A program made the translations under genes and the position numbers. Shown in pieces: positions 44,560-52,272 of a stretch of DNA of 64,000 nt. The notes under the pieces were generated by a model, which did no database searches, was not told the DNA's origin, and saw only the letters and a list, made by a program, of their open reading frames with translations. The DNA is taken from NCBI GenBank assembly GCA_017544525.1, contig JAFYEA010000017.1, positions 91,193 to 155,192 of the forward strand. Direction: 5' to 3'. Positions within the stretch are counted from its first letter, which is position 1. The number at the start of each line of letters is the position of its first letter. The DNA is from Bacilli bacterium (GTDB taxonomy: Bacteria; Bacillota_I; Bacilli_A; RF39; UBA660).

Positions 44560-45668
44560 AAAGAGAAGAATTAAAAAAGATTGTTGAATATAAACTATTT
44601 AGAATTAATCAATCTAGTAGTAGATTACCTGATTTAACTAGAAAAATTGAAAGAATAAATGATGAATTTGTTGAAACGCCTATTGAGGAAGATAAATGGT
44701 TTTTAAATATTAAAGAATTAAAGGATGAATTTGAGATTTTAAAAAAAGAAGTAAAGGTTTTTTTAAGATTAGAGCGTGAGGTGGCAGAGTTTTATAAAAC
44801 ATATAAATGTAATCATTTTATTCAAATAAATGATTATGAAAGTGGATTTAATTTTTATCAACAAAGATGTGTATTATGTGGAATGCCATTATTATTTTCT
44901 GATAAGTATTTGCATTCTAAAAATGATTGTGTTGTGTTTTTAGGAGATGAAGTAATTGATCCCTATGATGGTTGGGTTAAAACTCATTATACAGAAACTC
45001 AAATATTAAATATTATTTTAGATATATGTAATAATAGTAGTGAAGAAGATATAGATATAATAAAAGAATTAAAAAAATTAAAATTAGAATATGTTGATTA
45101 TATAAGAAATGCTAATAAAAAGTTTGTAATGTTTGTAATAGGAACTAATAAAACTAAAATCGATGATTATACTTATTTTAATAGTGATAATAATATTTAT
45201 TATGATTCATTTATAGATAGATTTAGGCAAATGTTAGGGGTTCATTTAACTATTGTTGGTAATGGTAAGCAATTAGAAAAATATAAATCTGATGAGTCAA
45301 TTGAATTAATTGAATATAGTAATATAGAAGAGTTGGAAAAAGGATTGAAATATTTAGATGATAAATATGATCTAATAATTGATATGAGTAGTTTATATAA
45401 AATAAGTGTTATAAAATCCAATATAATTCCAAAGAGATATAAAATAGATTATAGTAAAATGTTTCCTAGTGCTAGGGTATTAAAAGTGAATGATTTATCT
45501 AAGGATGTTGAAGATAAACTAATTAAATATTTAAATAAAAATAGAGAAGATTATGCTTATGGGTATACTAATTATTCTGGATATTATCATTATGATGAAG
45601 AGAAGAAAGCTAAAGTATATTTGGAATCAGAGTTTTATGAGGAAACTAAAAAGTTGTTATTAAAATAA
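44556..45668 (+). CDS. Coiled-coil/CNH-CxxC protein with an extra C-terminal domain (370 aa)
   Basis: Not recognised. The N-terminal 75 residues are helical, followed by YKCNHFIQ and RCVLCGMPLL (near residues 86-113), the same C-N-H then CxxC arrangement as in the preceding gene. A second part (about residues 185-370) has an alternating strand-helix pattern (FVMFVIGTN, LTIVGNG, YDLIIDMSSL) like a Rossmann-type domain, with no catalytic signature visible. Four-base overlap with the previous gene. The pair probably makes a complex. Confidence 0.6.
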   Translation: MKREELKKIVEYKLFRINQSSSRLPDLTRKIERINDEFVETPIEEDKWFLNIKELKDEFEILKKEVKVFLRLEREVAEFYKTYKCNHFIQINDYESGFNFYQQRCVLCGMPLLFSDKYLHSKNDCVVFLGDEVIDPYDGWVKTHYTETQILNIILDICNNSSEEDIDIIKELKKLKLEYVDYIRNANKKFVMFVIGTNKTKIDDYTYFNSDNNIYYDSFIDRFRQMLGVHLTIVGNGKQLEKYKSDESIELIEYSNIEELEKGLKYLDDKYDLIIDMSSLYKISVIKSNIIPKRYKIDYSKMFPSARVLKVNDLSKDVEDKLIKYLNKNREDYAYGYTNYSGYYHYDEEKKAKVYLESEFYEETKKLLLK

Positions 45669-45677
45669 TATAAAATA

Positions 45678-45686
45678 TGATAGAAT
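45678..45686 (+). promoter_or_regulatory. Extended -10 giving a leaderless rluA-type mRNA
   Basis: TGATAGAAT ends 6 bases before the ATG at 45693, with no ribosome site between. Confidence 0.4.
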
Positions 45687-45692
45687 TAATTT

Positions 45693-46331
45693 ATGAAAAA
45701 GAAATTAAGAATATTATATGAGGATAAATATTTATTAGCTGTTTATAAGAAAAGTGGGCTCCCTACTATTAAGGATAAAAAACATGTTAATAGTTTATAT
45801 AGTGAAGTGTATGATTATTTGCATAAGAAGAATCAAAGGGTGTTTGTTGTGCATAGATTGGATGCTGATACTAGTGGTATAGTTTTGTTTGCTAAGAATG
45901 AAACAGTGAAGAATAATTTGCAAGATAATTGGGGTAGTGTTATTAGAGAATATATTGCTCTTGTACATTTTAAAAGTAATGAAGAGGGTGTTATTAAATC
46001 TTATTTGAAGGAAACTAAAACATTGTATACTTATTCTAGTGATGATAAAAAAAATGGCAAGTATGCTGAAACTCATTATAAGAGAATAAAATATAATAAA
46101 ATATATTCATTATTAAAGATTGATATTAAAACAGGTAGAAAGAACCAAATTAGGGTTCATATGAAAGACAATAATACTCCAATTGTTGGTGATAAAAAAT
46201 ATGGTATTAAGGATGGATATAGAAATATGATGTTACTTGCTAGTAGATTATTTTTTGTTCACCCGATAACTAGAGAAAGAATTAATATTGAGTTAGATAT
46301 ACCAAATGAATATTTAAAAGTATTTGAATAA
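45693..46331 (+). CDS. RluA-family RNA pseudouridine synthase
   Basis: The 212 residues are a compact RluA-type catalytic domain without the N-terminal S4 domain. The active-site VVHRLDADTSGIVLFAKN carries the catalytic Asp near residue 57. REYIALV, YKRIKYN and TGRKNQIRVHM with VGDKKYG complete the family pattern. It isomerises uridines in rRNA or tRNA; the target base cannot be told. The gene lacks a Shine-Dalgarno. It is convergent with the PBP1 gene. Confidence 0.92.
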   Translation: MKKKLRILYEDKYLLAVYKKSGLPTIKDKKHVNSLYSEVYDYLHKKNQRVFVVHRLDADTSGIVLFAKNETVKNNLQDNWGSVIREYIALVHFKSNEEGVIKSYLKETKTLYTYSSDDKKNGKYAETHYKRIKYNKIYSLLKIDIKTGRKNQIRVHMKDNNTPIVGDKKYGIKDGYRNMMLLASRLFFVHPITRERINIELDIPNEYLKVFE

Positions 46332-46358
46332 AAAAAGAGATCATTGATCTCTTTTATT
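46332..46358. terminator. Bidirectional terminator
   Basis: AAAAGAGATC (46333-46342) pairs with GATCTCTTTT (46346-46355) around ATT, flanked by A and T tracts, between convergent rluA-type and PBP1 genes. Confidence 0.85.
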
Positions 46359-48402
46359 GTGTTGATTCAGTTGTACTCTCAGTTGTGGTTTTTTTCTTAG
46401 GTGCGCTTGCTCTCTTGGTTGGTTGTGTTCCTTTTACAAATAGGAATGTTTTTCCACTTGATGATAATAGTGGAGGATTTGTTCCTACAGCGACTCTAGC
46501 AACAACTACATTTGATGGTCTTTTGAATCTTGAATTTTTTTTCATTACTTTATTTACTATTTCTCTTTGTATTTTAACTCTTTCGCTCCATGCATGTGAT
46601 GATGTATTATATGTTTTCTTTGTTAATTTATCATATCCATACCATATAGCTACTGAATAGTCAGGACTAAATGTAACTGTCCAAGCATCTTGAATTACTT
46701 TTGACGATAAATGTAATTTCTTTAATATTTTACTATCATAACTACTTGTTCCTGTTTTAGTAGATATATCTGTTCCTTTAACATGAACTGATGAACTAGT
46801 AACTTTCTTTAACATATAAGATATCATGTATGCTGTTGAACTTTTCATAACTCTTTTCTTTTCAAAATTATAATCAACAACTATTTCTTCATTTGAATTT
46901 TTATATACAATCTTTTTTATTGAATGTGGTTCTGTATAATATCCACCATTTCCAAATGCTGCATAGGCAGCAGCTAATTGAACTGGAGATACTCCTGTAA
47001 ATCCACCAATTGAATGTGCTTCATTTATATATTTTGAATTACCTAAATATTCTGGAGTTATTCCCAATGATGTTACAAATTTATTTATTTTTGAATTGCT
47101 TACTGCTTGGAATGCTTGTAGAGCACATGTGTTTCTTGACCTAACTAAGCATTGTTCTAGTGTTAAAAAACCTTGATATGAATTATCAACATTATGCATT
47201 ACTCCACCATGAGTATATCTAACTGGTTTATCTACAAATGGAGTATACGTTGACCAATTCTTATATTCTATACCAGGTCCATAATCAAATAATGGTTTTG
47301 CTGTACTACCTGGATGTCTTTTAATTTGTGTAGCATAGTTAAGTGACATTTCACTCTTTTTATGTCTTCCAGCTCCAACTGCTAGAATAGCACCTGTTTT
47401 ATTATCTATAATTCCAATTCCAACTTGTACTTTTTTATCTTTAAATTTATGTTTTTTATAGAATTTATTAATTATATCTTGTTTTGATTTATCCATTGTT
47501 GAATATATATCCATTGATACTTCATATGGATTATTGCCAGTTCTATCTATTACTTCTTGAACTACTGTGTCTATAAATCCTTGATATTTATTTGTTGAAC
47601 TAGATTGTTTCCTAATTACATCTTCAACGTCTACTTTTTGTGCTTGATCGTGTTGTTTTTGATTAATATAGCCATGTCTAAGCATTAAATCTAATACTTC
47701 ATTTTTTCTTTGATTTGTTTTATCTGGATTAACATATGGGTCATAATCTCCTGGAGCTTGGAACATACCAGCGATAATTGCTGATTCAACTAAGTTTAAA
47801 TTACTAACATCTTTTCCAAAGTATGTTTTAGCAGCCATTTGAACTCCATAATTTCCACCACCTAAGTATGGGGCGTTTACATAGAATTCAATTATTTCCT
47901 CTTTTGTATAATCTCTTTCTATTTTAAATACTGCCATATATATATCAGTAAACTTTCTTATTATACCAGCTAGACCACTTGATTCAGTTGATGTAAATGT
48001 GTTTTTTGATACTTGCATTGTTATAGTAGAAGCACCACCTGCATTTTTACCTGAGAAGTATCCATAACTTGCTTTTAAAAATCTTGGTAAATCTATGCCA
48101 TCGTGTTCAAAGAATCTTGCGTCTTCTGTTGCTATGATGGCATCTATTAGTATTTGTGGTAAATCTTTATAGTCTACTATCTGTCTTTTTTCTGTACCAA
48201 TAGTGGCTATTAAATTTCCTTTTGAATCATAAATGTTTGATGATTCTTGTTTATATAATAAATTAGTATTGAATTCTGGGGCATCTAAATATATATAAAA
48301 AAAGAAACCAAAACCAAGTAACATAAAAAATACTATAACCACAATAATTACAGCACATACTTTATTTAATTTAGATTGTTTTTTAACAGTATTCTTTTTC
48401 AT
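46354..48402 (-). CDS. pbp1A: Class A penicillin-binding protein (transglycosylase/transpeptidase)
   Basis: Bifunctional peptidoglycan synthase. The 682 residues have one N-terminal helix (VCAVIIVVIVFFMLLGFGFFFYI), a GT51 domain with IIATEDARFFEHDGID (catalytic Glu) and GGASTITMQVSKN, and a transpeptidase domain with HPGSTAKPL (SxxK), SRN in VRSRNTC and KTGTSSYDS. The tail is Lys/Ala/Thr/Ser-rich low complexity. Start ATG 48402 follows GGGGGAC. It forms its own transcript, convergent with rluA. It supplies polymerised, 4-3 cross-linked glycan; the Ldt at 56555 would supply alternative cross-links. Confidence 0.95.
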   Translation of the reverse strand: MKKNTVKKQSKLNKVCAVIIVVIVFFMLLGFGFFFYIYLDAPEFNTNLLYKQESSNIYDSKGNLIATIGTEKRQIVDYKDLPQILIDAIIATEDARFFEHDGIDLPRFLKASYGYFSGKNAGGASTITMQVSKNTFTSTESSGLAGIIRKFTDIYMAVFKIERDYTKEEIIEFYVNAPYLGGGNYGVQMAAKTYFGKDVSNLNLVESAIIAGMFQAPGDYDPYVNPDKTNQRKNEVLDLMLRHGYINQKQHDQAQKVDVEDVIRKQSSSTNKYQGFIDTVVQEVIDRTGNNPYEVSMDIYSTMDKSKQDIINKFYKKHKFKDKKVQVGIGIIDNKTGAILAVGAGRHKKSEMSLNYATQIKRHPGSTAKPLFDYGPGIEYKNWSTYTPFVDKPVRYTHGGVMHNVDNSYQGFLTLEQCLVRSRNTCALQAFQAVSNSKINKFVTSLGITPEYLGNSKYINEAHSIGGFTGVSPVQLAAAYAAFGNGGYYTEPHSIKKIVYKNSNEEIVVDYNFEKKRVMKSSTAYMISYMLKKVTSSSVHVKGTDISTKTGTSSYDSKILKKLHLSSKVIQDAWTVTFSPDYSVAIWYGYDKLTKKTYNTSSHAWSERVKIQREIVNKVMKKNSRFKRPSNVVVARVAVGTNPPLLSSSGKTFLFVKGTQPTKRASAPKKKTTTESTTESTQ

Positions 48403-48505
48403 ACGTCCCCCACATTTAACTAGTATATCACATTAATATTATGAACGAAAGAAAAAAATATATACTTTTTAAAAATTTTTTTAAATTGATATTTTCTAAT
48501 TATTA

Positions 48506-48514
48506 TGTTATAAT
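48506..48514 (+). promoter_or_regulatory. Extended -10 promoter
   Basis: TGTTATAAT, same sequence as the boxes at 9533 and 20532, lies 27 bases before the ATG at 48542. The divergent 48403-48541 region holds no other feature I can name. Confidence 0.5.
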
Positions 48515-48541
48515 ATGTGGCGAGTTAGGGGGATATTTTTT

Positions 48542-48847
48542 ATGATAAAATGTGATAAAATAGGCGTTGATTGTGTTTATAATGATCCAGTAGATATAAG
48601 GGCTGGAGGACCTGAATATTTAGGCTTTGATTTCTTTGTTCCAGAGGATGAAACTGAAAATATGAAAAAATACATATGTGATTGTTTAATTAAATATGGG
48701 GTTCCATTAATTAGTATATATGATTATGAAAAATGTTTTTTAAATGAAAACATGGTATGGGATAAAGTAAAAATAGAATCTAGTATAAAAAAAGAAGCGG
48801 ATTATTTAATTCATGAATCAAAGAGAATAAGATATGGTAGAAGATAA
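48542..48847 (+). CDS. Hypothetical protein (101 aa)
   Basis: Not recognised. The short soluble protein has an alpha/beta pattern with four Cys (KCDKIGVDCVYND, YICDCLI), an uneven distribution that could bind a metal but has no CxxC pair. ATG 48542 is preferred to the ATG at 48515, because GGGGGATATTTTTT precedes it. Monocistronic, ended by a strong hairpin. Confidence 0.5.
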   Translation: MIKCDKIGVDCVYNDPVDIRAGGPEYLGFDFFVPEDETENMKKYICDCLIKYGVPLISIYDYEKCFLNENMVWDKVKIESSIKKEADYLIHESKRIRYGRR

Positions 48848-48860
48848 CCATATCTTTTTA
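48828..48860 (+). terminator. Terminator
   Basis: AAGATATGGT at the end of the 101-aa gene pairs with ACCATATCTT about 8 bases on, followed by TTTATAT. The stop codon lies between the arms. Confidence 0.8.
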
Positions 48861-48894
48861 TATAGATAAGTGTTATAATTGTTTTGGTGATTGC

Positions 48895-49842
48895 ATGAAA
48901 AAATGTGTTGTTATTTATAATCCAAATAGTGGTAAATTAACTAAAAGAAATGAAATAAAAAAACTATATAAAGTATTAGAAAATTATGGTTACGAAACCG
49001 AAATTATTTATACTGAATATAGAGGTCATGCTAGAGAAATTACTAAGAAATTAAAAGATGTTGATTTGTTATTATGTGCTGGTGGAGATGGAACTTTAAA
49101 TGAAGTAATTTCTGGTAATATTGAAAGAAAGAGTCCAATACTGCTTGGTCATTTACCTCTTGGTAGTGTCAATGATGTTGCTCATATGTATGGTATGAGC
49201 GGGAATACTATTAAAAATTTAGTTATGTTATTAAATGGCGTTGAGAAGAATATAGATGTTTGTTTATTAAATGGTAATCCTTTTGTATATGTTGCATGTA
49301 TTGGTGCTTTTGTTGATATTTCTTATGCTACTCCTAGAAAGTTAAAAGAAAAATATGGAAGAATAGCATATGTTATGTATGGTATTAAGCAATTAAAACA
49401 AAAGTTGCAAAGACATAATGTTAAATATACTATCGATGGAGAAACTTATGAGAAATCATTCTCTTTTATATTTATAACTAACAGTAATAGAGTTGGTGGT
49501 ATGAATATAAAGGATATTTATACTGATGTAAAATTAGATGATAATAAGTTTGAAGTGTTAATGTGTGATATAAAAAACAAATGGGATATTATAAAAGCTA
49601 TTCATTATTTAAAGAAAAGGGAATTAAATGATATACCTGGATTTACTTATTTTAAAACTGATAATATTAAAATTGAGTTTGAAGAAATACCGCCATCATG
49701 GTGTATTGATGGGGATGAATTAACTCATGAAAGTAAATCTTTTGAAATAAAAATTAATAAAGATAATTATATGTTATTGCCTAGTAAAAATATTGATTTA
49801 TTATTTGAAGCAAAAAATGAAGAAGAATCTCTAGAGGAATAG
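48895..49842 (+). CDS. dagK: Diacylglycerol kinase family lipid kinase
   Basis: A 315-residue cytoplasmic lipid kinase of the DagK/YegS type. VVIYNPNSGKL (nucleotide-binding), LLLCAGGDGTLNEVISG (GGDGT motif, catalytic Asp), LGHLPLGSVNDVAHMYG and CIDGDELTHES (late Asp) are visible. It phosphorylates diacylglycerol to phosphatidic acid, which would recycle the diacylglycerol left over when LtaS uses phosphatidylglycerol; the two genes are far apart here. GGTGA is the ribosome site and TGTTATAAT lies upstream near 48871. Confidence 0.92.
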   Translation: MKKCVVIYNPNSGKLTKRNEIKKLYKVLENYGYETEIIYTEYRGHAREITKKLKDVDLLLCAGGDGTLNEVISGNIERKSPILLGHLPLGSVNDVAHMYGMSGNTIKNLVMLLNGVEKNIDVCLLNGNPFVYVACIGAFVDISYATPRKLKEKYGRIAYVMYGIKQLKQKLQRHNVKYTIDGETYEKSFSFIFITNSNRVGGMNIKDIYTDVKLDDNKFEVLMCDIKNKWDIIKAIHYLKKRELNDIPGFTYFKTDNIKIEFEEIPPSWCIDGDELTHESKSFEIKINKDNYMLLPSKNIDLLFEAKNEEESLEE

Positions 49843-49855
49843 AGATTTTTTATTT
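49826..49855 (+). terminator. Terminator of dagK
   Basis: AATCTCT (49826-49832) pairs with AGAGATT (49841-49847), followed by a T tract. The stop codon lies in the loop. Confidence 0.75.
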
Positions 49856-49917
49856 AATATGTTTTAAAAATAACAAAAATAGTTTATAATACATTATATA
49901 GAATAGGAGAGGAGTTT

Positions 49918-50880
49918 ATGGAAACGGTTAAAGTAGGCATATTATTACTAATTGGTTTTATTATATTAGTAAAAAGTTCTGATATTTTTGTTGATGCTGT
50001 TAGTAGTATAGCAACTAATTTTAAGATGTCTAAAATGATGATTGCATTAACTGTTGCTGCTTTTGGAACTTGTGCTCCTGAACTTGCTATATCATTTACA
50101 AGTATTTCTGGTGGCACTGGAGATATTGCTCTTGCTAATGTTTTGGGTAGTAATGTTGTCAATATATTATTAGTAATAGGTATTGCTGCATGTATTCAAC
50201 CCATTAAAGTTAAAAATGAAGTTGTTAAGAAAGAGTTGCCAATATTATTAGTTATAACTTCTATGTTTGTATTATCAGTTATGTCTCACTATATTGGATA
50301 TCATTATGGAGATTTTATCTTAACTAGACAAGATGGAATTGTATTTTTGTGTTTCTTTGTTATGTTTATATTCTATATTGTCTCTGTTGTTAAAGTTAAA
50401 CAAGGGGTTTTTGATAATGAAAAACCTAAATATAATATGACTAAATCCATAGTATTAACTATTATTTGTTGTGTGACAATAATATTTGCAAGTAATATTG
50501 TAGTTGATAACGCTAAGGAATTAGCTAGTATGTTGAAAGTTAGTAACAAGTTAATAACAATGACTATTGTTGTAATTGGAACATCTTTACCTGAAATGAC
50601 CATGACTGTTGTGGCTGCTAAGAAAGGTGAATTTGATATAGCTCTTGGTAATATAATAGGAACTAATATATTTAATATAGGTGTTGTTCTTGGTTTACCA
50701 TTACTTATATATGATGGTTTTTCTTCACCAAGTTTTTCTCTATATGATATTTTATTTGTTCATGTTGCTGCATATGTTTTATATTTATTTGCAAGAAATG
50801 ATAGGGTATTAAGTAAAGTTGAAGGGGCAATAATGATAATTATATTTGTTATTTATTATTCCTATATATTTTTAACTTAA
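49918..50880 (+). CDS. Sodium/calcium exchanger family protein (CaCA, YrbG-like)
   Basis: A 320-residue membrane protein with ten to eleven helices and two inverted repeats. The first alpha motif is LTVAAFGTCAPELAISFTS then GSNVVNILLVIG, the second IVVIGTSLPEMTMTVVAA then GTNIFNIGVVLG. The Glu in each G-T-x-x-PE is a conserved ion ligand of the CaCA superfamily. Sodium- or proton-driven calcium export is the likely activity. ATG 49918 after GGAGAGGAGTTT. Followed closely by a lipoprotein gene with its own extended -10. Confidence 0.92.
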   Translation: METVKVGILLLIGFIILVKSSDIFVDAVSSIATNFKMSKMMIALTVAAFGTCAPELAISFTSISGGTGDIALANVLGSNVVNILLVIGIAACIQPIKVKNEVVKKELPILLVITSMFVLSVMSHYIGYHYGDFILTRQDGIVFLCFFVMFIFYIVSVVKVKQGVFDNEKPKYNMTKSIVLTIICCVTIIFASNIVVDNAKELASMLKVSNKLITMTIVVIGTSLPEMTMTVVAAKKGEFDIALGNIIGTNIFNIGVVLGLPLLIYDGFSSPSFSLYDILFVHVAAYVLYLFARNDRVLSKVEGAIMIIIFVIYYSYIFLT

Positions 50881-50884
50881 TATA

Positions 50885-50893
50885 TGATAAAAT
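50885..50893 (+). promoter_or_regulatory. Extended -10-like promoter
   Basis: TGATAAAAT, an extended -10 of weaker match, lies 19 bases before the ATG at 50913. Confidence 0.4.
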
Positions 50894-50912
50894 GTATTTA
50901 TAAGGAGGATGT

Positions 50913-51338
50913 ATGAAGAAGGTAGGACATTTATTAGTAGCCTTAATGCTAGTTGTTTTATTAGCAGGTTGTACTAAGACTACAAAAATGACTTGTAACA
51001 TTAAACAAGGAACTGTTGATTTAGATTACAATTTAGAATTCAAAGGTAATATGATTTCTAAAATGTCATTAAAATATGTTATGGATTTATCTAGTTACAC
51101 TGATTCTCAAATGGAATTAGTTGAAAAGCAAGATTTCTGTAGTGAAATTAAAAAATCTATGAGTCAATATGAACAAGGTTTTGAAAATTGTAATCAAAAA
51201 CGTGATGGTAAAAAAATCGTTATTTATACTGATATTAATCCAGACAAAATAACAGATAGTGCACTTGACAAAATGGGTTCTATAGAAGAAACTAAAACAG
51301 AACTTGAAAAAATTGGATACAAATGTACAATTAAATAA
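50913..51338 (+). CDS. Lipoprotein, YehR/DUF1307-like
   Basis: A 141-residue precursor: signal peptide with hydrophobic VALMLVVLLAGC and lipobox LLAGC (Cys near residue 19), then a mature domain with MTCNIKQGTVDLDYNLEFKGN and further Cys pairs (FCSEIKK, NCNQK, KCTIK) that could form disulfides. The size and the strand pattern after the lipobox recall YehR/DUF1307 lipoproteins, but this family match is only tentative. Strong AAGGAGGATGT before ATG. No known activity. Confidence 0.7.
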   Translation: MKKVGHLLVALMLVVLLAGCTKTTKMTCNIKQGTVDLDYNLEFKGNMISKMSLKYVMDLSSYTDSQMELVEKQDFCSEIKKSMSQYEQGFENCNQKRDGKKIVIYTDINPDKITDSALDKMGSIEETKTELEKIGYKCTIK

Positions 51339-51364
51339 GAAAAGTCTTTAAGACTTTTTTTTAT
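51338..51364 (+). terminator. Terminator
   Basis: AAAAGTCT pairs with AGACTTTT around TTA, followed by a long T run, directly after the lipoprotein gene. Confidence 0.85.
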
Positions 51365-51417
51365 TGTTTGCAATATTAATAATTTTTTTTTATAATATTC
51401 TATGTGAGGTAGATTTT

Positions 51418-52272
51418 ATGAGAAAAAAATTTGGGACTAGAGTTAAAGATGTTCCCGGTATGATGCAGTTAAACTGCGATATTAGGAAAACAAGACAGGA
51501 AAGTTATTTGTTTGTAAATCAAAAGTATGATGTAACTGAATTAATGAAATATTTAGATAAGAAGAAAAAGAGTGGAGAACATATTACATTTTTCCATGCA
51601 TTTTTGACAGCACTTGGAAAAACATTTTATAATCGTCCTGTATTAAATAGATTTGTTAAAAATAGGCGTATATATATGCATAATGATGTATCATTTGCGT
51701 TTGTAGCCAAAGTAGCTTTTGATGATAAAGCTGAAGAGATGATGATACAGTGTGTTGTTGATCCAAAAGATAATGTATCATCTATTAGTAAGAAATTAAC
51801 AGCTAAAGTAAATAAAGTTAGGGAAGATGCTAAGAAAGTTGAGAAGAAGGGTGCTAATAGTGCTATGGATATTTTAGCTAAACTTCCTAATATAATTAGA
51901 GTGCCTGTTGTAGGTTTCTTTAAATGGTTGGATAAAATAGGTTATTTACCCGACTTTTTAGCTGATGATAATATTTATTATAGTAGTTTGATATTATCAA
52001 ATTTAGGTTCATTTAAGTTTGGTGCTATTCATCATAATATTAATGAATTTGGCATTTCTAGTGGACTTGCTACAATTGGTGAAATTAGAGATGAAGAAGT
52101 AATAATTAATGGTAAAAAACAAGTTAGAAAAATGGTTGAATTTGGTGCTAATTTTGATGAAAGAGCATCTGATGGATTCTATTTAATTAAATCATTAAAA
52201 TTGTTACAATATATTTTTGATCATCCAGAGTTACTAGAGGATAATGCTAATGAAAAAATTGAATTTGAGTAG
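51418..52272 (+). CDS. Stand-alone 2-oxoacid dehydrogenase E2-type acyltransferase-like protein (altered catalytic motif)
   Basis: The 284 residues match the catalytic domain of dihydrolipoamide acyltransferases/chloramphenicol acetyltransferase: FHAFLTALGKTF, NDVSFAFVAKVAF, a strand-helix core, LSNLGSFKFGAI and a final FDERASDGFYLIKSLKLLQ. The lipoyl and peripheral subunit-binding domains are absent. The universal HxxxDG motif reads ExxxDG here (Glu for the catalytic His). ATG 51418 with GTGAGGTAG. Its end overlaps the acyl-CoA ligase start by 23 bases, so it probably works with that enzyme rather than in an E1-E2-E3 complex. Unknown acyl acceptor; the Glu may mean loss of, or a change in, catalysis. 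Confidence 0.72.
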   Translation: MRKKFGTRVKDVPGMMQLNCDIRKTRQESYLFVNQKYDVTELMKYLDKKKKSGEHITFFHAFLTALGKTFYNRPVLNRFVKNRRIYMHNDVSFAFVAKVAFDDKAEEMMIQCVVDPKDNVSSISKKLTAKVNKVREDAKKVEKKGANSAMDILAKLPNIIRVPVVGFFKWLDKIGYLPDFLADDNIYYSSLILSNLGSFKFGAIHHNINEFGISSGLATIGEIRDEEVIINGKKQVRKMVEFGANFDERASDGFYLIKSLKLLQYIFDHPELLEDNANEKIEFE

